Shown: piece by piece, positions 36,466 to 44,130 of the stretch
Layout: each line of letters opens with the position of its first letter
How positions within the stretch are numbered: position 1 is the first letter of the stretch
Assembly: GCF_002210095.1 (NCBI RefSeq)
Contig: NZ_AQQR01000006.1
Location: 124,001 to 188,000 of the forward strand
DNA: 64,000 nt
Direction of reading: 5' to 3'
Source: Marinibacterium profundimaris
GTDB taxonomy: Bacteria > Pseudomonadota > Alphaproteobacteria > Rhodobacterales > Rhodobacteraceae
Program-made: the position numbers and the translations under genes
The notes under the pieces: generated by a model
What the model was told of the DNA's origin: nothing
The model's input: the letters and a program-made list of their open reading frames with translations, nothing else
Databases searched by the model: none

Positions 36466-38280
36466 ATGGCAACTGATACTCAAGAATTGGTTACGACGCC
36501 CGCGGAGCATCTTGACAAGCTCAAGGAAAACATGCGCCGCGTCGAAGACCTCTCCCACCGACTGATCGACGTTCTCGCCCATCGCAAGATGCACAACCCG
36601 GCGCTGGACGCGCCCAAGCAGGATCTGTTTGCCAAGGCCGCCGCCGCCTACTGGATCGAATCGATGCAGGACCCGGGCAAGATCATCGAACACCAGATCC
36701 AGTACTGGTCCAAATCCGTGCTGCATTTCGTCGAGGCGCAGCAGGCGCTGGCCAAGGGCAAGCTGACCGCTCCGGACGATCCGGGGCCGAAAGACCGGCG
36801 CTTTACCAATCCTCTGTGGGACAGCCATCCCTATTTCAACTTCATCAAGCAGCAATACCTGATCAACGCCGAGGCGATCCAGCAGGCGGTCGCGGATGTC
36901 GACGACCTGGACGAGGTCGAAAAGCGTCGCCTGAGCTACTTCGCCAAGCAGATCGTCGACATGATGGCGCCGACCAACTTCCTGGCCACCAACCCCGACG
37001 CGCTGGAAAAGGCGGTTGAGACGGACGGCCAATCGCTCATCAACGGGCTCGAGAACCTGATCCGCGATCTCGAGGCCAACGACGGCGAGCTTGTCGTACG
37101 GCTTGCCGATGAAAGCGCCTTCAGGCTGGGCGAGAACATCGGCGCCTCGAAGGGCGAGGTGGTCTATCGCAACCGCATGATGGAGCTGATCCAGTATTCG
37201 CCCACGACCGAGCAGGTGCACGAGGTCCCGCTGCTGCTGTTCCCGCCCTGGATCAACAAGTTCTACATCCTCGACCTGAAGGCGCAGAACAGCCTGATCA
37301 AGTGGGTGACCGATCAGGGGTATACGCTGTTCGTGGTCAGCTGGGTCAATCCCGATCCATCCTATCGCGATATCGGGATGGAGGACTACATCCAGGACGG
37401 CTTTCTTGCCGCGATCCGCGAGGTGAAGGCGATCACGCAGCAGAAGCAGATCAACGTGGTCGGCTATTGCATCGCGGGGACGACGTTGGCGCTGACGCTG
37501 TCGCTGATGAAGCAGACCGGGGACAAGTCGGTGAAGTCGGCGACCTTCTTCACCGCGCTGACCGATTTTGCCGACCAGGGCGAATTCACGCCCTTCCTGC
37601 AGGACGATTTCGTCGACGGTCTGGAGACCGAGACGAAGGCGCGGGGGATCCTGCCGTCCTACATCATGGCGCGCACCTTCTCGTTCCTGCGCTCCAACGA
37701 TCTTGTCTATTCGCCCGCGATCCGGTCCTACATGATGGGGCAGACCCCGCCGGCATTCGACCTGCTCTACTGGAACGGGGACGGGACAAACCTTCCGGCG
37801 AAGATGGCGATGCAGTACCTGCGCCAGCTGTGCCAGAGGAACGAATTCGCCTCGGGCGAGGGGATGGACCTGCTGGGCCACACGCTGCGGATCAAGGACG
37901 TGGACGTGCCGGTCTGCGCCATCGCCTGCGAGACGGACCATATTGCCGCATGGCGCGACAGCTATCGCGGCGTGCAGCAGATGGGGTCGCGGTCGAAGAC
38001 CTTCATCATGACCCAGTCCGGCCACATCGCCGGGATCGTGAACCCGCCGTCCAAGAAGAAGTACGGCCATTTCGTCAACAAGGACCTCAAGCTTGACCCG
38101 CAGACCTGGCTCGACACGGCAGAGTTTACCGAAGGGTCGTGGTGGCCCCGGTGGGAATCCTGGCTGAAGGGACGCTCGGGCAAGATGATTCCCGCGCGCG
38201 AGCCGGGGGATGCCGCGCATCCGCCGCTGTGCGCGGCGCCCGGAGAATACGTGCGTCCGGCCATGGTCGAGAAGGACTGA
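36466..38280 (+). CDS. phaC: Class I polyhydroxyalkanoate synthase
   Basis: Polymerises (R)-3-hydroxyacyl-CoA on granule surfaces. The 604-aa length is typical of class I. The lipase-like box GYCIAGTT holds the catalytic Cys at about residue 333. The Asp is in CAIACETDHIAAW (about 490) and the His in TQSGHIAGIVNPP (about 520). The N-terminal helical region and WVNPDPSYRDIGMEDY block match. It is followed by phaP after 339 bp with its own regulated promoter. Confidence 0.97.
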   Translation: MATDTQELVTTPAEHLDKLKENMRRVEDLSHRLIDVLAHRKMHNPALDAPKQDLFAKAAAAYWIESMQDPGKIIEHQIQYWSKSVLHFVEAQQALAKGKLTAPDDPGPKDRRFTNPLWDSHPYFNFIKQQYLINAEAIQQAVADVDDLDEVEKRRLSYFAKQIVDMMAPTNFLATNPDALEKAVETDGQSLINGLENLIRDLEANDGELVVRLADESAFRLGENIGASKGEVVYRNRMMELIQYSPTTEQVHEVPLLLFPPWINKFYILDLKAQNSLIKWVTDQGYTLFVVSWVNPDPSYRDIGMEDYIQDGFLAAIREVKAITQQKQINVVGYCIAGTTLALTLSLMKQTGDKSVKSATFFTALTDFADQGEFTPFLQDDFVDGLETETKARGILPSYIMARTFSFLRSNDLVYSPAIRSYMMGQTPPAFDLLYWNGDGTNLPAKMAMQYLRQLCQRNEFASGEGMDLLGHTLRIKDVDVPVCAIACETDHIAAWRDSYRGVQQMGSRSKTFIMTQSGHIAGIVNPPSKKKYGHFVNKDLKLDPQTWLDTAEFTEGSWWPRWESWLKGRSGKMIPAREPGDAAHPPLCAAPGEYVRPAMVEKD

Positions 38281-38504
38281 GGCGCGACAACGGCGGTTTG
38301 CACCGGGTTATGCACGCGGCCTTCGGCGGTGAGCGGAATAAAATGGGGCTCCGCGGCCAATGGGTGCGGCGCCGTAAGAGCTGCTCGGAGCAAGAAAATC
38401 AAGGCCGTGAACCCGCGCGCCTTATGTCCTCCGGCTGGGCGGTGCATCCTCTGGGTGAGTATCCCTGTCGGCGGATCCTTGCCTTACAACCAGCATGTTA
38501 TTTT

Positions 38505-38515
38505 CTGCATCGCAG
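38505..38515. promoter_or_regulatory. PhaR operator, distal phaP site
   Basis: CTGC-ATC-GCAG, matching CTGC-N3-GCAG, lies 28 bp upstream of the second PhaR site, close to three helical turns, and just ahead of the predicted phaP -35. It could support cooperative PhaR binding. Confidence 0.72.
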
Positions 38516-38524
38516 CATTCGGAC

Positions 38525-38553
38525 TTGAAATGCTGCGTCGCAGCATCTATTGT
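38525..38553 (+). promoter_or_regulatory. Predicted phaP core promoter
   Basis: TTGAAA (38525-38530), an exact 17-bp spacer and TATTGT (38548-38553). The spacer contains a perfect PhaR palindrome (38531-38545), so repressor and RNA polymerase should compete. The transcript would begin near 38560, about 60 nt before phaP. Confidence 0.7.
38531..38545. promoter_or_regulatory. PhaR operator inside the phaP promoter spacer
   Basis: TGCTGCGTCGCAGCA is a perfect palindrome with CTGC-GTC-GCAG. It occupies the bases between the predicted -35 and -10 boxes of phaP. Confidence 0.82.
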
Positions 38554-38619
38554 ATGTCAGGAAGCGAGCGATGACGGGGTGGGCCCGTCACACAAGTACG
38601 GACAACCAGGAAGAGTACC

Positions 38620-39066
38620 ATGGCTACCAACGCACAAGACTTCACCGCAATGATGAAAGACATGATGGGCGCATTCCCGGTCGACACGTCGGCCATGGAA
38701 GACGCGTTCAAGACCAGCGCATCGCTGAACGAGAAACTCTCGGGCGTCGCTCTGGAAGCGGCCGACAAGACCGCCGAAGTGTCCACCGCGTGGACCAAGC
38801 AGACGATCGAGAAACTCAGCGAGCTGTCGAAAGCCAAGACAGAGCCGGCCGACTACGCGAAGGCCCTGACCGATTTCGCCTCGGCCACCGCCGAGATCTC
38901 GGCCGAGCACATGGCCGCCTACGCCGAAATCGCCAAGAAGGTCCAGATGGACACCGTCGAGCTGATGATGGCCGCTGGCAAGGACATGACCGAAGACGCG
39001 ACCGCGGCAATGAAAAAAGCCACCGACGACGTGAGCGCCGTCACCAAGAAAGCCACCGCGAAGTAA
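38620..39066 (+). CDS. phaP: Phasin
   Basis: A 148-aa amphipathic helical protein that coats polyhydroxybutyrate granules. The sequence is almost wholly helical, with phasin-family blocks (DFTAMMKDMMGAFP near the start, and a C-terminal Lys/Ala-rich tail KKATDDVSAVTKKATAK). No cysteine is present. An AGGAAGAG site precedes the ATG. Its promoter carries two PhaR sites, and a strong terminator follows, so it is expressed as a separate abundant transcript. Confidence 0.93.
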   Translation: MATNAQDFTAMMKDMMGAFPVDTSAMEDAFKTSASLNEKLSGVALEAADKTAEVSTAWTKQTIEKLSELSKAKTEPADYAKALTDFASATAEISAEHMAAYAEIAKKVQMDTVELMMAAGKDMTEDATAAMKKATDDVSAVTKKATAK

Positions 39067-39086
39067 TTCGGTCGCATTCGAGCAAT

Positions 39087-39114
39087 TTGCACCATCTCCT
39101 CCCCTCAGGTGCAA
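39087..39114 (+). terminator. First hairpin in the phaP 3' region
   Basis: TTGCACC and GGTGCAA enclose a 14-nt pyrimidine-rich loop, 20 bp after the phaP stop and before the main terminator. It may protect the 3' end of the mRNA. Confidence 0.45.
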
Positions 39115-39122
39115 TCGCAGGA

Positions 39123-39153
39123 GGGGGCAGGCCGAAAGGTCTGCCCCCTTTTT
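39123..39153 (+). terminator. Strong intrinsic terminator of phaP
   Basis: An 11-bp stem (GGGGGCAGGCC with GGTCTGCCCCC, one G-T pair) has a GAAA tetraloop and a TTTTT tail. This is a textbook Rho-independent terminator, 56 bp after phaP. Confidence 0.93.
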
Positions 39154-39491
39154 CGTGCCCGGAGCCCCGTCGCAGGGCACCGGACCGCGGGAGCATCCTG
39201 GCACATCGAGCAGGCCCCGCGCGGGCCGGGCGCCGAGGCCTGCGACAGACGGGCCCGGCGCCGTGCTGTTCGTGTCGTGGTTGTGGCACAGGCCCTTTCT
39301 GAAGGGCGGCGACGGAGGACTGTGCGGGCGCGATCAGTCCCGTCATGCTGCACTGCGCGCATGAACGGCTGGAACGGTGCGCTCCCGGCGCTGCTACCCG
39401 ACCCGCTGTTCCGCGATCGCGGTTGCCCAAGCGTCAGATCATTGAAAAAAAACGGCCTCTTTCCTTTCGTTCTGCGCTCGCATAGGCTTTT

Positions 39492-39502
39492 CTGCAACGC
39501 TG
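39492..39502. promoter_or_regulatory. Degenerate PhaR-type site upstream of phaR
   Basis: CTGC-AAC-GCTG lies 20 bp before the phaR GTG; the second half differs from the GCAG consensus. PhaR autoregulation is known in Paracoccus, so a weaker autoregulatory site is plausible. Confidence 0.45.
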
Positions 39503-39522
39503 CATAACCGGGGGAGGCTATC

Positions 39523-40071
39523 GTGGCCGATACAGACAAACCGCTTCTGATCAAGCGCTATGCGAGCCGGCGTCTCTACAACACGGAAACCAGCGATTAT
39601 GTCACGCTGGAGGACATCGCCGGCTTCATCCGTAGCGGACGCGAGGTCAAGATCGTCGATCTGAAATCCGGGGATGACCTGACGCGGCAGTATCTTCTGC
39701 AGATCATCGCCGAACACGAAAGCCGGGGCGAAAACGTTCTGCCGGTGACCGTGCTGAACGACCTGGTGCGCAGCTACATGGTGCCGGGCGGGGGGATGAT
39801 GCCGCAGTTCCTGCAGACGTCGTTCGACATGCTGCGCGAGAGCCAGTCGAAGATGCTGAACAACATGACGGCCATGAACCCGATGGCCAAGACCGGGCTC
39901 GAGGCGATGAAGGCCCAGCAGGAGGCCTTTGTGAAGGCCATGACCGGCGGGATCGGGACGCAATGGTCAGGCCCGGGCGAGGATGACAGCGCGGGCGACG
40001 ACAAGGACGACCTCGATTCCATCAAGAAACAGCTGGCCGAGCTGCAGGACAAACTGTCGAAGCTGAGCTGA
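39523..40071 (+). CDS. phaR: Polyhydroxyalkanoate synthesis regulator PhaR
   Basis: A 182-aa repressor that binds both DNA and polyhydroxybutyrate, so granule formation relieves repression of phaP. The N-terminal PHB/PHA accumulation DNA-binding domain is clear (LLIKRYASRRLYNTETSDYV, residues about 6-25, and TLEDIAGFIRSGREVKIVD). The middle carries the PHB-binding region (DMLRESQSKMLNN). The C-terminal acidic helix ends IKKQLAELQDKLSKLS. Start is GTG after GGGGGAGG. The presumed targets phaP and phaC carry its operators. Confidence 0.95.
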   Translation: MADTDKPLLIKRYASRRLYNTETSDYVTLEDIAGFIRSGREVKIVDLKSGDDLTRQYLLQIIAEHESRGENVLPVTVLNDLVRSYMVPGGGMMPQFLQTSFDMLRESQSKMLNNMTAMNPMAKTGLEAMKAQQEAFVKAMTGGIGTQWSGPGEDDSAGDDKDDLDSIKKQLAELQDKLSKLS

Positions 40072-40115
40072 CGTGCGGCGCGGGGCCCGCCGGGCGGGCT
40101 GCGCCGTTTCTACCG

Positions 40116-40137
40116 GGCCGGTCCGCTGTGACCGGCC
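40116..40137. terminator. Hairpin terminator after phaR
   Basis: GGCCGGTC and GACCGGCC (8-bp stem, 6-nt loop) are followed by TTGTTCGTTCC, 45 bp after phaR. It lies between phaR and the convergent sulfotransferase-like gene and should end phaR transcription. Confidence 0.7.
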
Positions 40138-40180
40138 TTGTTCGTTCCTGCGACTGTGTCGCGGATCGTCTGCCGCGGGG

Positions 40181-41284
40181 TCAGCCGGCACGCCGCAGCA
40201 ATTCGTCGAAAATCGCGTCCATAAGCGCGGGCGTCGAGGTGTCGGCCGGTGTCACACCCAGCCGCTCTGCGATCGGCGCGAGGTCTGTGGCCGCCGTGGC
40301 CGAGATGTCCAGCAGCTGTTCCTCCGAGGTGATCCCGTCCGCATCCGATTCCGACCCCGCCGAGGGCACCATGGCCAGATCCGCGCGGCGCTCCAGCCAG
40401 CGCAGGTCGCGGGGCGCCAGGTGCTCGTTGACCAGCGACGCGGCGAAGCGGAACCGGGGTCGGTGCAGGCCGCGTTCCAGTTGCGGCGACAGGTCGGGGC
40501 GGGCCGCCATGCGCTTGCGGATCCGCGCCTGGCGGCGGGCCTCCTCGCGCAGGAGCGTGCGCACCAGCCGCAGGCGCGCGCGGAACAGCCGGGGTGATCC
40601 CGTCAGCTCGGGGCGCTCGCGGTTGAACCGGAACAGCGCGGCGGCCATCGGCAGGGTGAAGCTCTCGTTGGTGCGGCGGTCCTGGATCCGGGACAGGTCG
40701 GCGCCGATGCGGGTGGCGAAGTCGCGCACGACTGACCCGCCGGGAAACCTGGACGGCCGGAAGGGCAGGAGTGTCACGTTCTCCGCGCCGAAGATCCGTT
40801 CGAGCGGGTCGAGCCGGGTGGCGTAGCGGGGGCCGGGCACACGGAAGACGTGGCGGCCGGCCTTCAGATCCTGCTGGAAGGCGGAGGCGGCATAGCCCGC
40901 CGGGTCGCGTACGTAGGCCAGAGGGCGGATGGACCGGCCGTGTCCGGCCAGGACGGCCTGCAGGGCGCGCAGCTGCGAGGGCTTGAGCGAGAGCACGCCC
41001 TCGGCCGAGATCAGGACCCGCGCGCGGGCGCCGTCGAGCGCGGCGGCGAGATCGGCGCGTGACCTCTCGCGGCGGCGCAGGATCTCGGCTCGGTCGAGCC
41101 CCTGGGCGCGGAGCGCGCGCGTGGGATCGCCGGGATCGCGGAACATCATCTGGATCGGCATGGAATGGTTGGCGCTGCCCAGTTGCGCATAGGCCAGCGT
41201 GCCGTCGTCATAGTCCGCGAAGGCCTGCTGGATCGACGAGGACCCGGTCTTGTCCATTCCGACATGCAGGAGGATTTCGGTCAT
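40181..41284 (-). CDS. Sulfotransferase-like family protein
   Basis: A 367-aa protein. Near the N-terminus, LLHVGMDKTGSSSIQQAFAD matches the 5'-phosphosulfate loop (P-loop-like KTGSSS) that binds PAPS. A later block RPLAYVRDPAGYAASAF matches the 3'-phosphate-binding arginine/serine region. The C-terminal part is arginine-rich helices and less typical. It likely transfers sulfate to a polysaccharide or small molecule; the acceptor is unknown. It lies downstream of a DegT aminotransferase gene in the same direction (140-bp gap). Start chosen at MTEILLHVG. Confidence 0.78.
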   Translation of the reverse strand: MTEILLHVGMDKTGSSSIQQAFADYDDGTLAYAQLGSANHSMPIQMMFRDPGDPTRALRAQGLDRAEILRRRERSRADLAAALDGARARVLISAEGVLSLKPSQLRALQAVLAGHGRSIRPLAYVRDPAGYAASAFQQDLKAGRHVFRVPGPRYATRLDPLERIFGAENVTLLPFRPSRFPGGSVVRDFATRIGADLSRIQDRRTNESFTLPMAAALFRFNRERPELTGSPRLFRARLRLVRTLLREEARRQARIRKRMAARPDLSPQLERGLHRPRFRFAASLVNEHLAPRDLRWLERRADLAMVPSAGSESDADGITSEEQLLDISATAATDLAPIAERLGVTPADTSTPALMDAIFDELLRRAG

Positions 41285-41424
41285 TGGATCATGACGGTTC
41301 CGGATGCTTCGGGGCGGGACAGGCCGGAATGAAAACAGCCCCCCGGCCGGTTGGCAAGGGGGCCGCATGAAAGGGGCCTTCGGGCCGGGGCTGTCACTCG
41401 CCGCGCTCTTGCAAGCGCGTCTCG

Positions 41425-42633
41425 TCAGGTGCCGTAGGCGCGTTCTTCGCCCATCACCGCCTCGACCGAGGCGAGCAGGATGTCGGTGATCACGTCCAGT
41501 TCGGCGCGGGTCAGGCGGACGGGCAGGCGCACGTCGCAGGCCTTCATCAGCATGGCGCGGGTCTGGGGCAGCTGGGGCAGGTCGCCCAGGAACTGCCAGT
41601 TCCAGAAGGCGCGGGCATTGTCGGTGGACATGCCGAAGACCTGGACCTTCACGCCGCGGGCCGCCGATTCATCCGAAAAGGCGCGGATCTGGTCGGCGTC
41701 CATGTTCTCCATGTTGAACTGGATCGAATCGGGCGCGCGCAGTTCCGGGCCCAGCGGGTCCGGCACGTGGATGAAGGGCGACGCGTTCAGCCGCGCGGCC
41801 ACGTAATCGTGGTTGGCGCGTCCGTCGGTCACGCGGCGGTCCAGCTGGGGCAGCTGCGAGCGGCTGATCGCGGCTGAGATGTTGTTGAGCCGCAGGTTGT
41901 ACAGCGGCAGCTGGTTCTGCCAGGTGGCAAAGGCGGCCTCGAGCTCGCCATTGCCATGGCCGAAGCCGCGGTGCTTCTTCCAGTTGTGTTCGTAGGCGCC
42001 GGACATGATGACGGCGCGCGCGATCAGGTCGGCGTCGTCGGTGATCATGATCCCGCCTTCGCCGGCATTGACCATCTTGTAAGACTGGAAGGAAAAGCAG
42101 CCGACCCTGCCGATCGTCCCGATCTTCTGCCCGTTCCAGAGCGTGCCGAGCGAATGCGCCGCATCCTCGATCACAGGCAGGTCGCGGGCATCGCAAAGCG
42201 CCATGATCGCGTCCATGTCCGAGGTGTGGCCGCGCATGTGGCTGATGATGACCGCCTCGACCCCGTCGAGCTTGGCTTCGAAATCCGCCATGTCGACGCG
42301 GTAATTGTCACCGACCTCGCACAGGACCGGCACGCAATCGGCGTGCACCACCGACGACGGCACGGCGGCAAAGGTGAAGGCGGGGATCAGCACGCGGGCG
42401 CCAGGCGTCAGCCCCAGTGCCTTGAGCGACAGGAAGAGCGCCGCCGAACAGGACGACACCGCCAGGGCATAGCGCGACCCCATCATCGCGGCGAAGTCTT
42501 CTTCCAGAAGCGTGACCGCCGCGCCTTCGGACGTGTACCGGAAGAGGTCGCCGGATTGCAGCAGCGCCTCGATCTCGGCGCGGGCAGCTTCGGGGATCGG
42601 CTCGGCCTCGTGTACGTTCGGAACGTCGTTCAT
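41425..42633 (-). CDS. DegT/DnrJ/EryC1/StrS-family PLP aminotransferase
   Basis: A 402-aa aminotransferase of the sugar-aminotransferase family. Blocks include SSCSAALFLSLKALGL (cofactor phosphate site), PAFTFAAVPSSVV, VIEDAAHSLG (cofactor ring Asp) and the Schiff-base lysine in SFQSYKMVNAGEGG. RLNNISAAI is also typical. Such enzymes usually make amino sugars from nucleotide-linked keto-sugars. No other sugar-nucleotide gene is nearby, so the substrate is unknown. Start at 42633 (MNDVPNVHEAEP). Confidence 0.9.
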   Translation of the reverse strand: MNDVPNVHEAEPIPEAARAEIEALLQSGDLFRYTSEGAAVTLLEEDFAAMMGSRYALAVSSCSAALFLSLKALGLTPGARVLIPAFTFAAVPSSVVHADCVPVLCEVGDNYRVDMADFEAKLDGVEAVIISHMRGHTSDMDAIMALCDARDLPVIEDAAHSLGTLWNGQKIGTIGRVGCFSFQSYKMVNAGEGGIMITDDADLIARAVIMSGAYEHNWKKHRGFGHGNGELEAAFATWQNQLPLYNLRLNNISAAISRSQLPQLDRRVTDGRANHDYVAARLNASPFIHVPDPLGPELRAPDSIQFNMENMDADQIRAFSDESAARGVKVQVFGMSTDNARAFWNWQFLGDLPQLPQTRAMLMKACDVRLPVRLTRAELDVITDILLASVEAVMGEERAYGT

Positions 42634-42752
42634 TTTGAATTTCCTTAACTGTACCTTTGAGAAAGGTAAAACATCGCGCTGGCGAGACCAAGCCAAAAGA
42701 GGCCGCGCGACCTAATAGTTTCATGACAGTGTTGCGAGCGGGTTCCGGTCTG

Positions 42753-44057
42753 TCAGAGCCCCAGCCGGTCGCGCAGGGCGTACCAGCTCATGGCGAGCGC
42801 CAGCAGCGGGCTGCGCAGGGCGGTGCCGCCGGGAAAGACCGGGGTAGGCAGGGCGGAGAAGGTGTCGAACCCTTCCGATTGCCCCTGCACGGCCTGCGCC
42901 ATCAGCTTGCCGGCATGGGTCGCCGTGCCGACGCCGTGGCCGGAATAGCCCGAGGCCGTCAGGATCCGGGGCGACAGCCGCGCCATCCAGGGCAGGCGCT
43001 GCATCGTGATCGCCAGCGTGCCGCCCCAGGCGTAGTCGATCCGGACCCCCTTCAGGTGGGGAAAGATCCGCTCCATCGGTTTGCGCACGGTCGCGGCGAT
43101 GTCGGCCGGGAAGCGGTAGCCATAGCTTTCGCCGCCGCCGAACAGCAGCCGGCCATCGACGGAGAGGCGGAAGTAGTTGATGACGAAGAGATCGTCGGCC
43201 ACGGCCACGTCGCGGGTCAGCACGTCGGCCGTCCGCTCGCCCAGCGGCTCGGTCGCGGCGATGAAGTTGTTGATCGGCATGACCCGGGCGGCGACGCGCG
43301 GCTCCAGCCCGCCGAGATAGCCGTTGCAGGCCAGGATCACGTGATCCGCCGTCACGGTGCCGGTGTCGGTCTTTACCCGCACCTGCGCGCCGTCTTCGAT
43401 CCCCGTCACGCGCGTGCCTTCGCAGATCCGCGCACCGGCGGCCTCGGCGGCGCGGGCCAGCCCCAGCGCCAGTTTCAGCGGATGCAGATGGGCGGAGCTC
43501 CAGTCGATCAGCCCGCCCTTGTAGACCGGCGAGGGGCAGAGCGCATGGCCGGCTTCGGCATCCAGCACCTCGGTCTGGGTGTGGCCGTAGCGGTCGGCGA
43601 GGAATTCGGCGTAGTGGTGCAGATGCGTGACCTCGGCCGCGGACGAGGCCATCTCGGCCACGCCGGGTCGCAGGTCGCAGTCGATGTCGTGGCGCGCGAT
43701 CAGGTCCTTGACCAGCGTCAGCGCCTCGTCGCCCAGCTCCCAGAGCTGGCGGGCGGTTTCGGGGCCGTGGCGTTTTTCCAGCACGTCCTGGGTGACGCGC
43801 TGCCCGCCGCCCAGCTGCCCGCCGTTGCGGCCCGAGGCGCCGAAGCCCGCGCGGTGCGCTTCCAGCAGCAGCACGGATCGCCCGGCCTCGGCCAGGTGCA
43901 GCGCCGCCGAAAGGCCGGTGTAGCCGCCGCCGACGATGCAGACGTCGACCCGCGCGTCGCCATCCAGCGCGGGGCGCTCGGGCGGCAGTTCCGCGCTGGC
44001 CACGTACCACGAGTCCGGATACCGGCCCGGCCGGTCATTGGCATAGAGCAGGTCCAT
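42753..44057 (-). CDS. FAD-dependent amine oxidase (PuuB / DadA-like)
   Basis: A 434-aa flavoprotein of the DAO family. The FAD-binding Rossmann motif is VCIVGGGYTGLSAALHLAE near the N-terminus, followed by LLEAHRAGFGASGRNGGQLG. The C-terminal end GYSGHGVGTATHAGKLMAQ is typical of gamma-glutamylputrescine oxidases. The probable reaction is oxidative deamination of a gamma-glutamylated amine. It is the last gene of the eight-gene operon, 73 bp after the ligase gene, which supports the assignment. D-amino acid or sarcosine oxidase activity is an alternative. Confidence 0.87.
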   Translation of the reverse strand: MDLLYANDRPGRYPDSWYVASAELPPERPALDGDARVDVCIVGGGYTGLSAALHLAEAGRSVLLLEAHRAGFGASGRNGGQLGGGQRVTQDVLEKRHGPETARQLWELGDEALTLVKDLIARHDIDCDLRPGVAEMASSAAEVTHLHHYAEFLADRYGHTQTEVLDAEAGHALCPSPVYKGGLIDWSSAHLHPLKLALGLARAAEAAGARICEGTRVTGIEDGAQVRVKTDTGTVTADHVILACNGYLGGLEPRVAARVMPINNFIAATEPLGERTADVLTRDVAVADDLFVINYFRLSVDGRLLFGGGESYGYRFPADIAATVRKPMERIFPHLKGVRIDYAWGGTLAITMQRLPWMARLSPRILTASGYSGHGVGTATHAGKLMAQAVQGQSEGFDTFSALPTPVFPGGTALRSPLLALAMSWYALRDRLGL

Positions 44058-44130
44058 CCCGCGTTCCCGTATCTGTCCTGTTGATCCCGTGCCGGGGCGC
44101 ACTCGGGCGCCGCCGGCCATGCCGTGCGCC

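Larger units (their letters stand above)
38281..38619. other. 339-bp phaC-phaP intergenic stretch
   Basis: No gene is supported here. The right half holds the phaP promoter and two PhaR sites, listed separately. The left half contains only weak inverted repeats, such as TGCTC/GAGCA near 38381-38392. The phaP mRNA leader is AT-richer than its surroundings. Confidence 0.6.
39067..39522. other. 456-bp phaP-phaR intergenic stretch
   Basis: No gene is supported here. It holds the phaP 3' hairpins (39087-39114 and 39123-39153), then about 330 bp without recognised features. A half-conserved PhaR-type site and GGGGGAGG ribosome site lie just before phaR. Confidence 0.6.
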
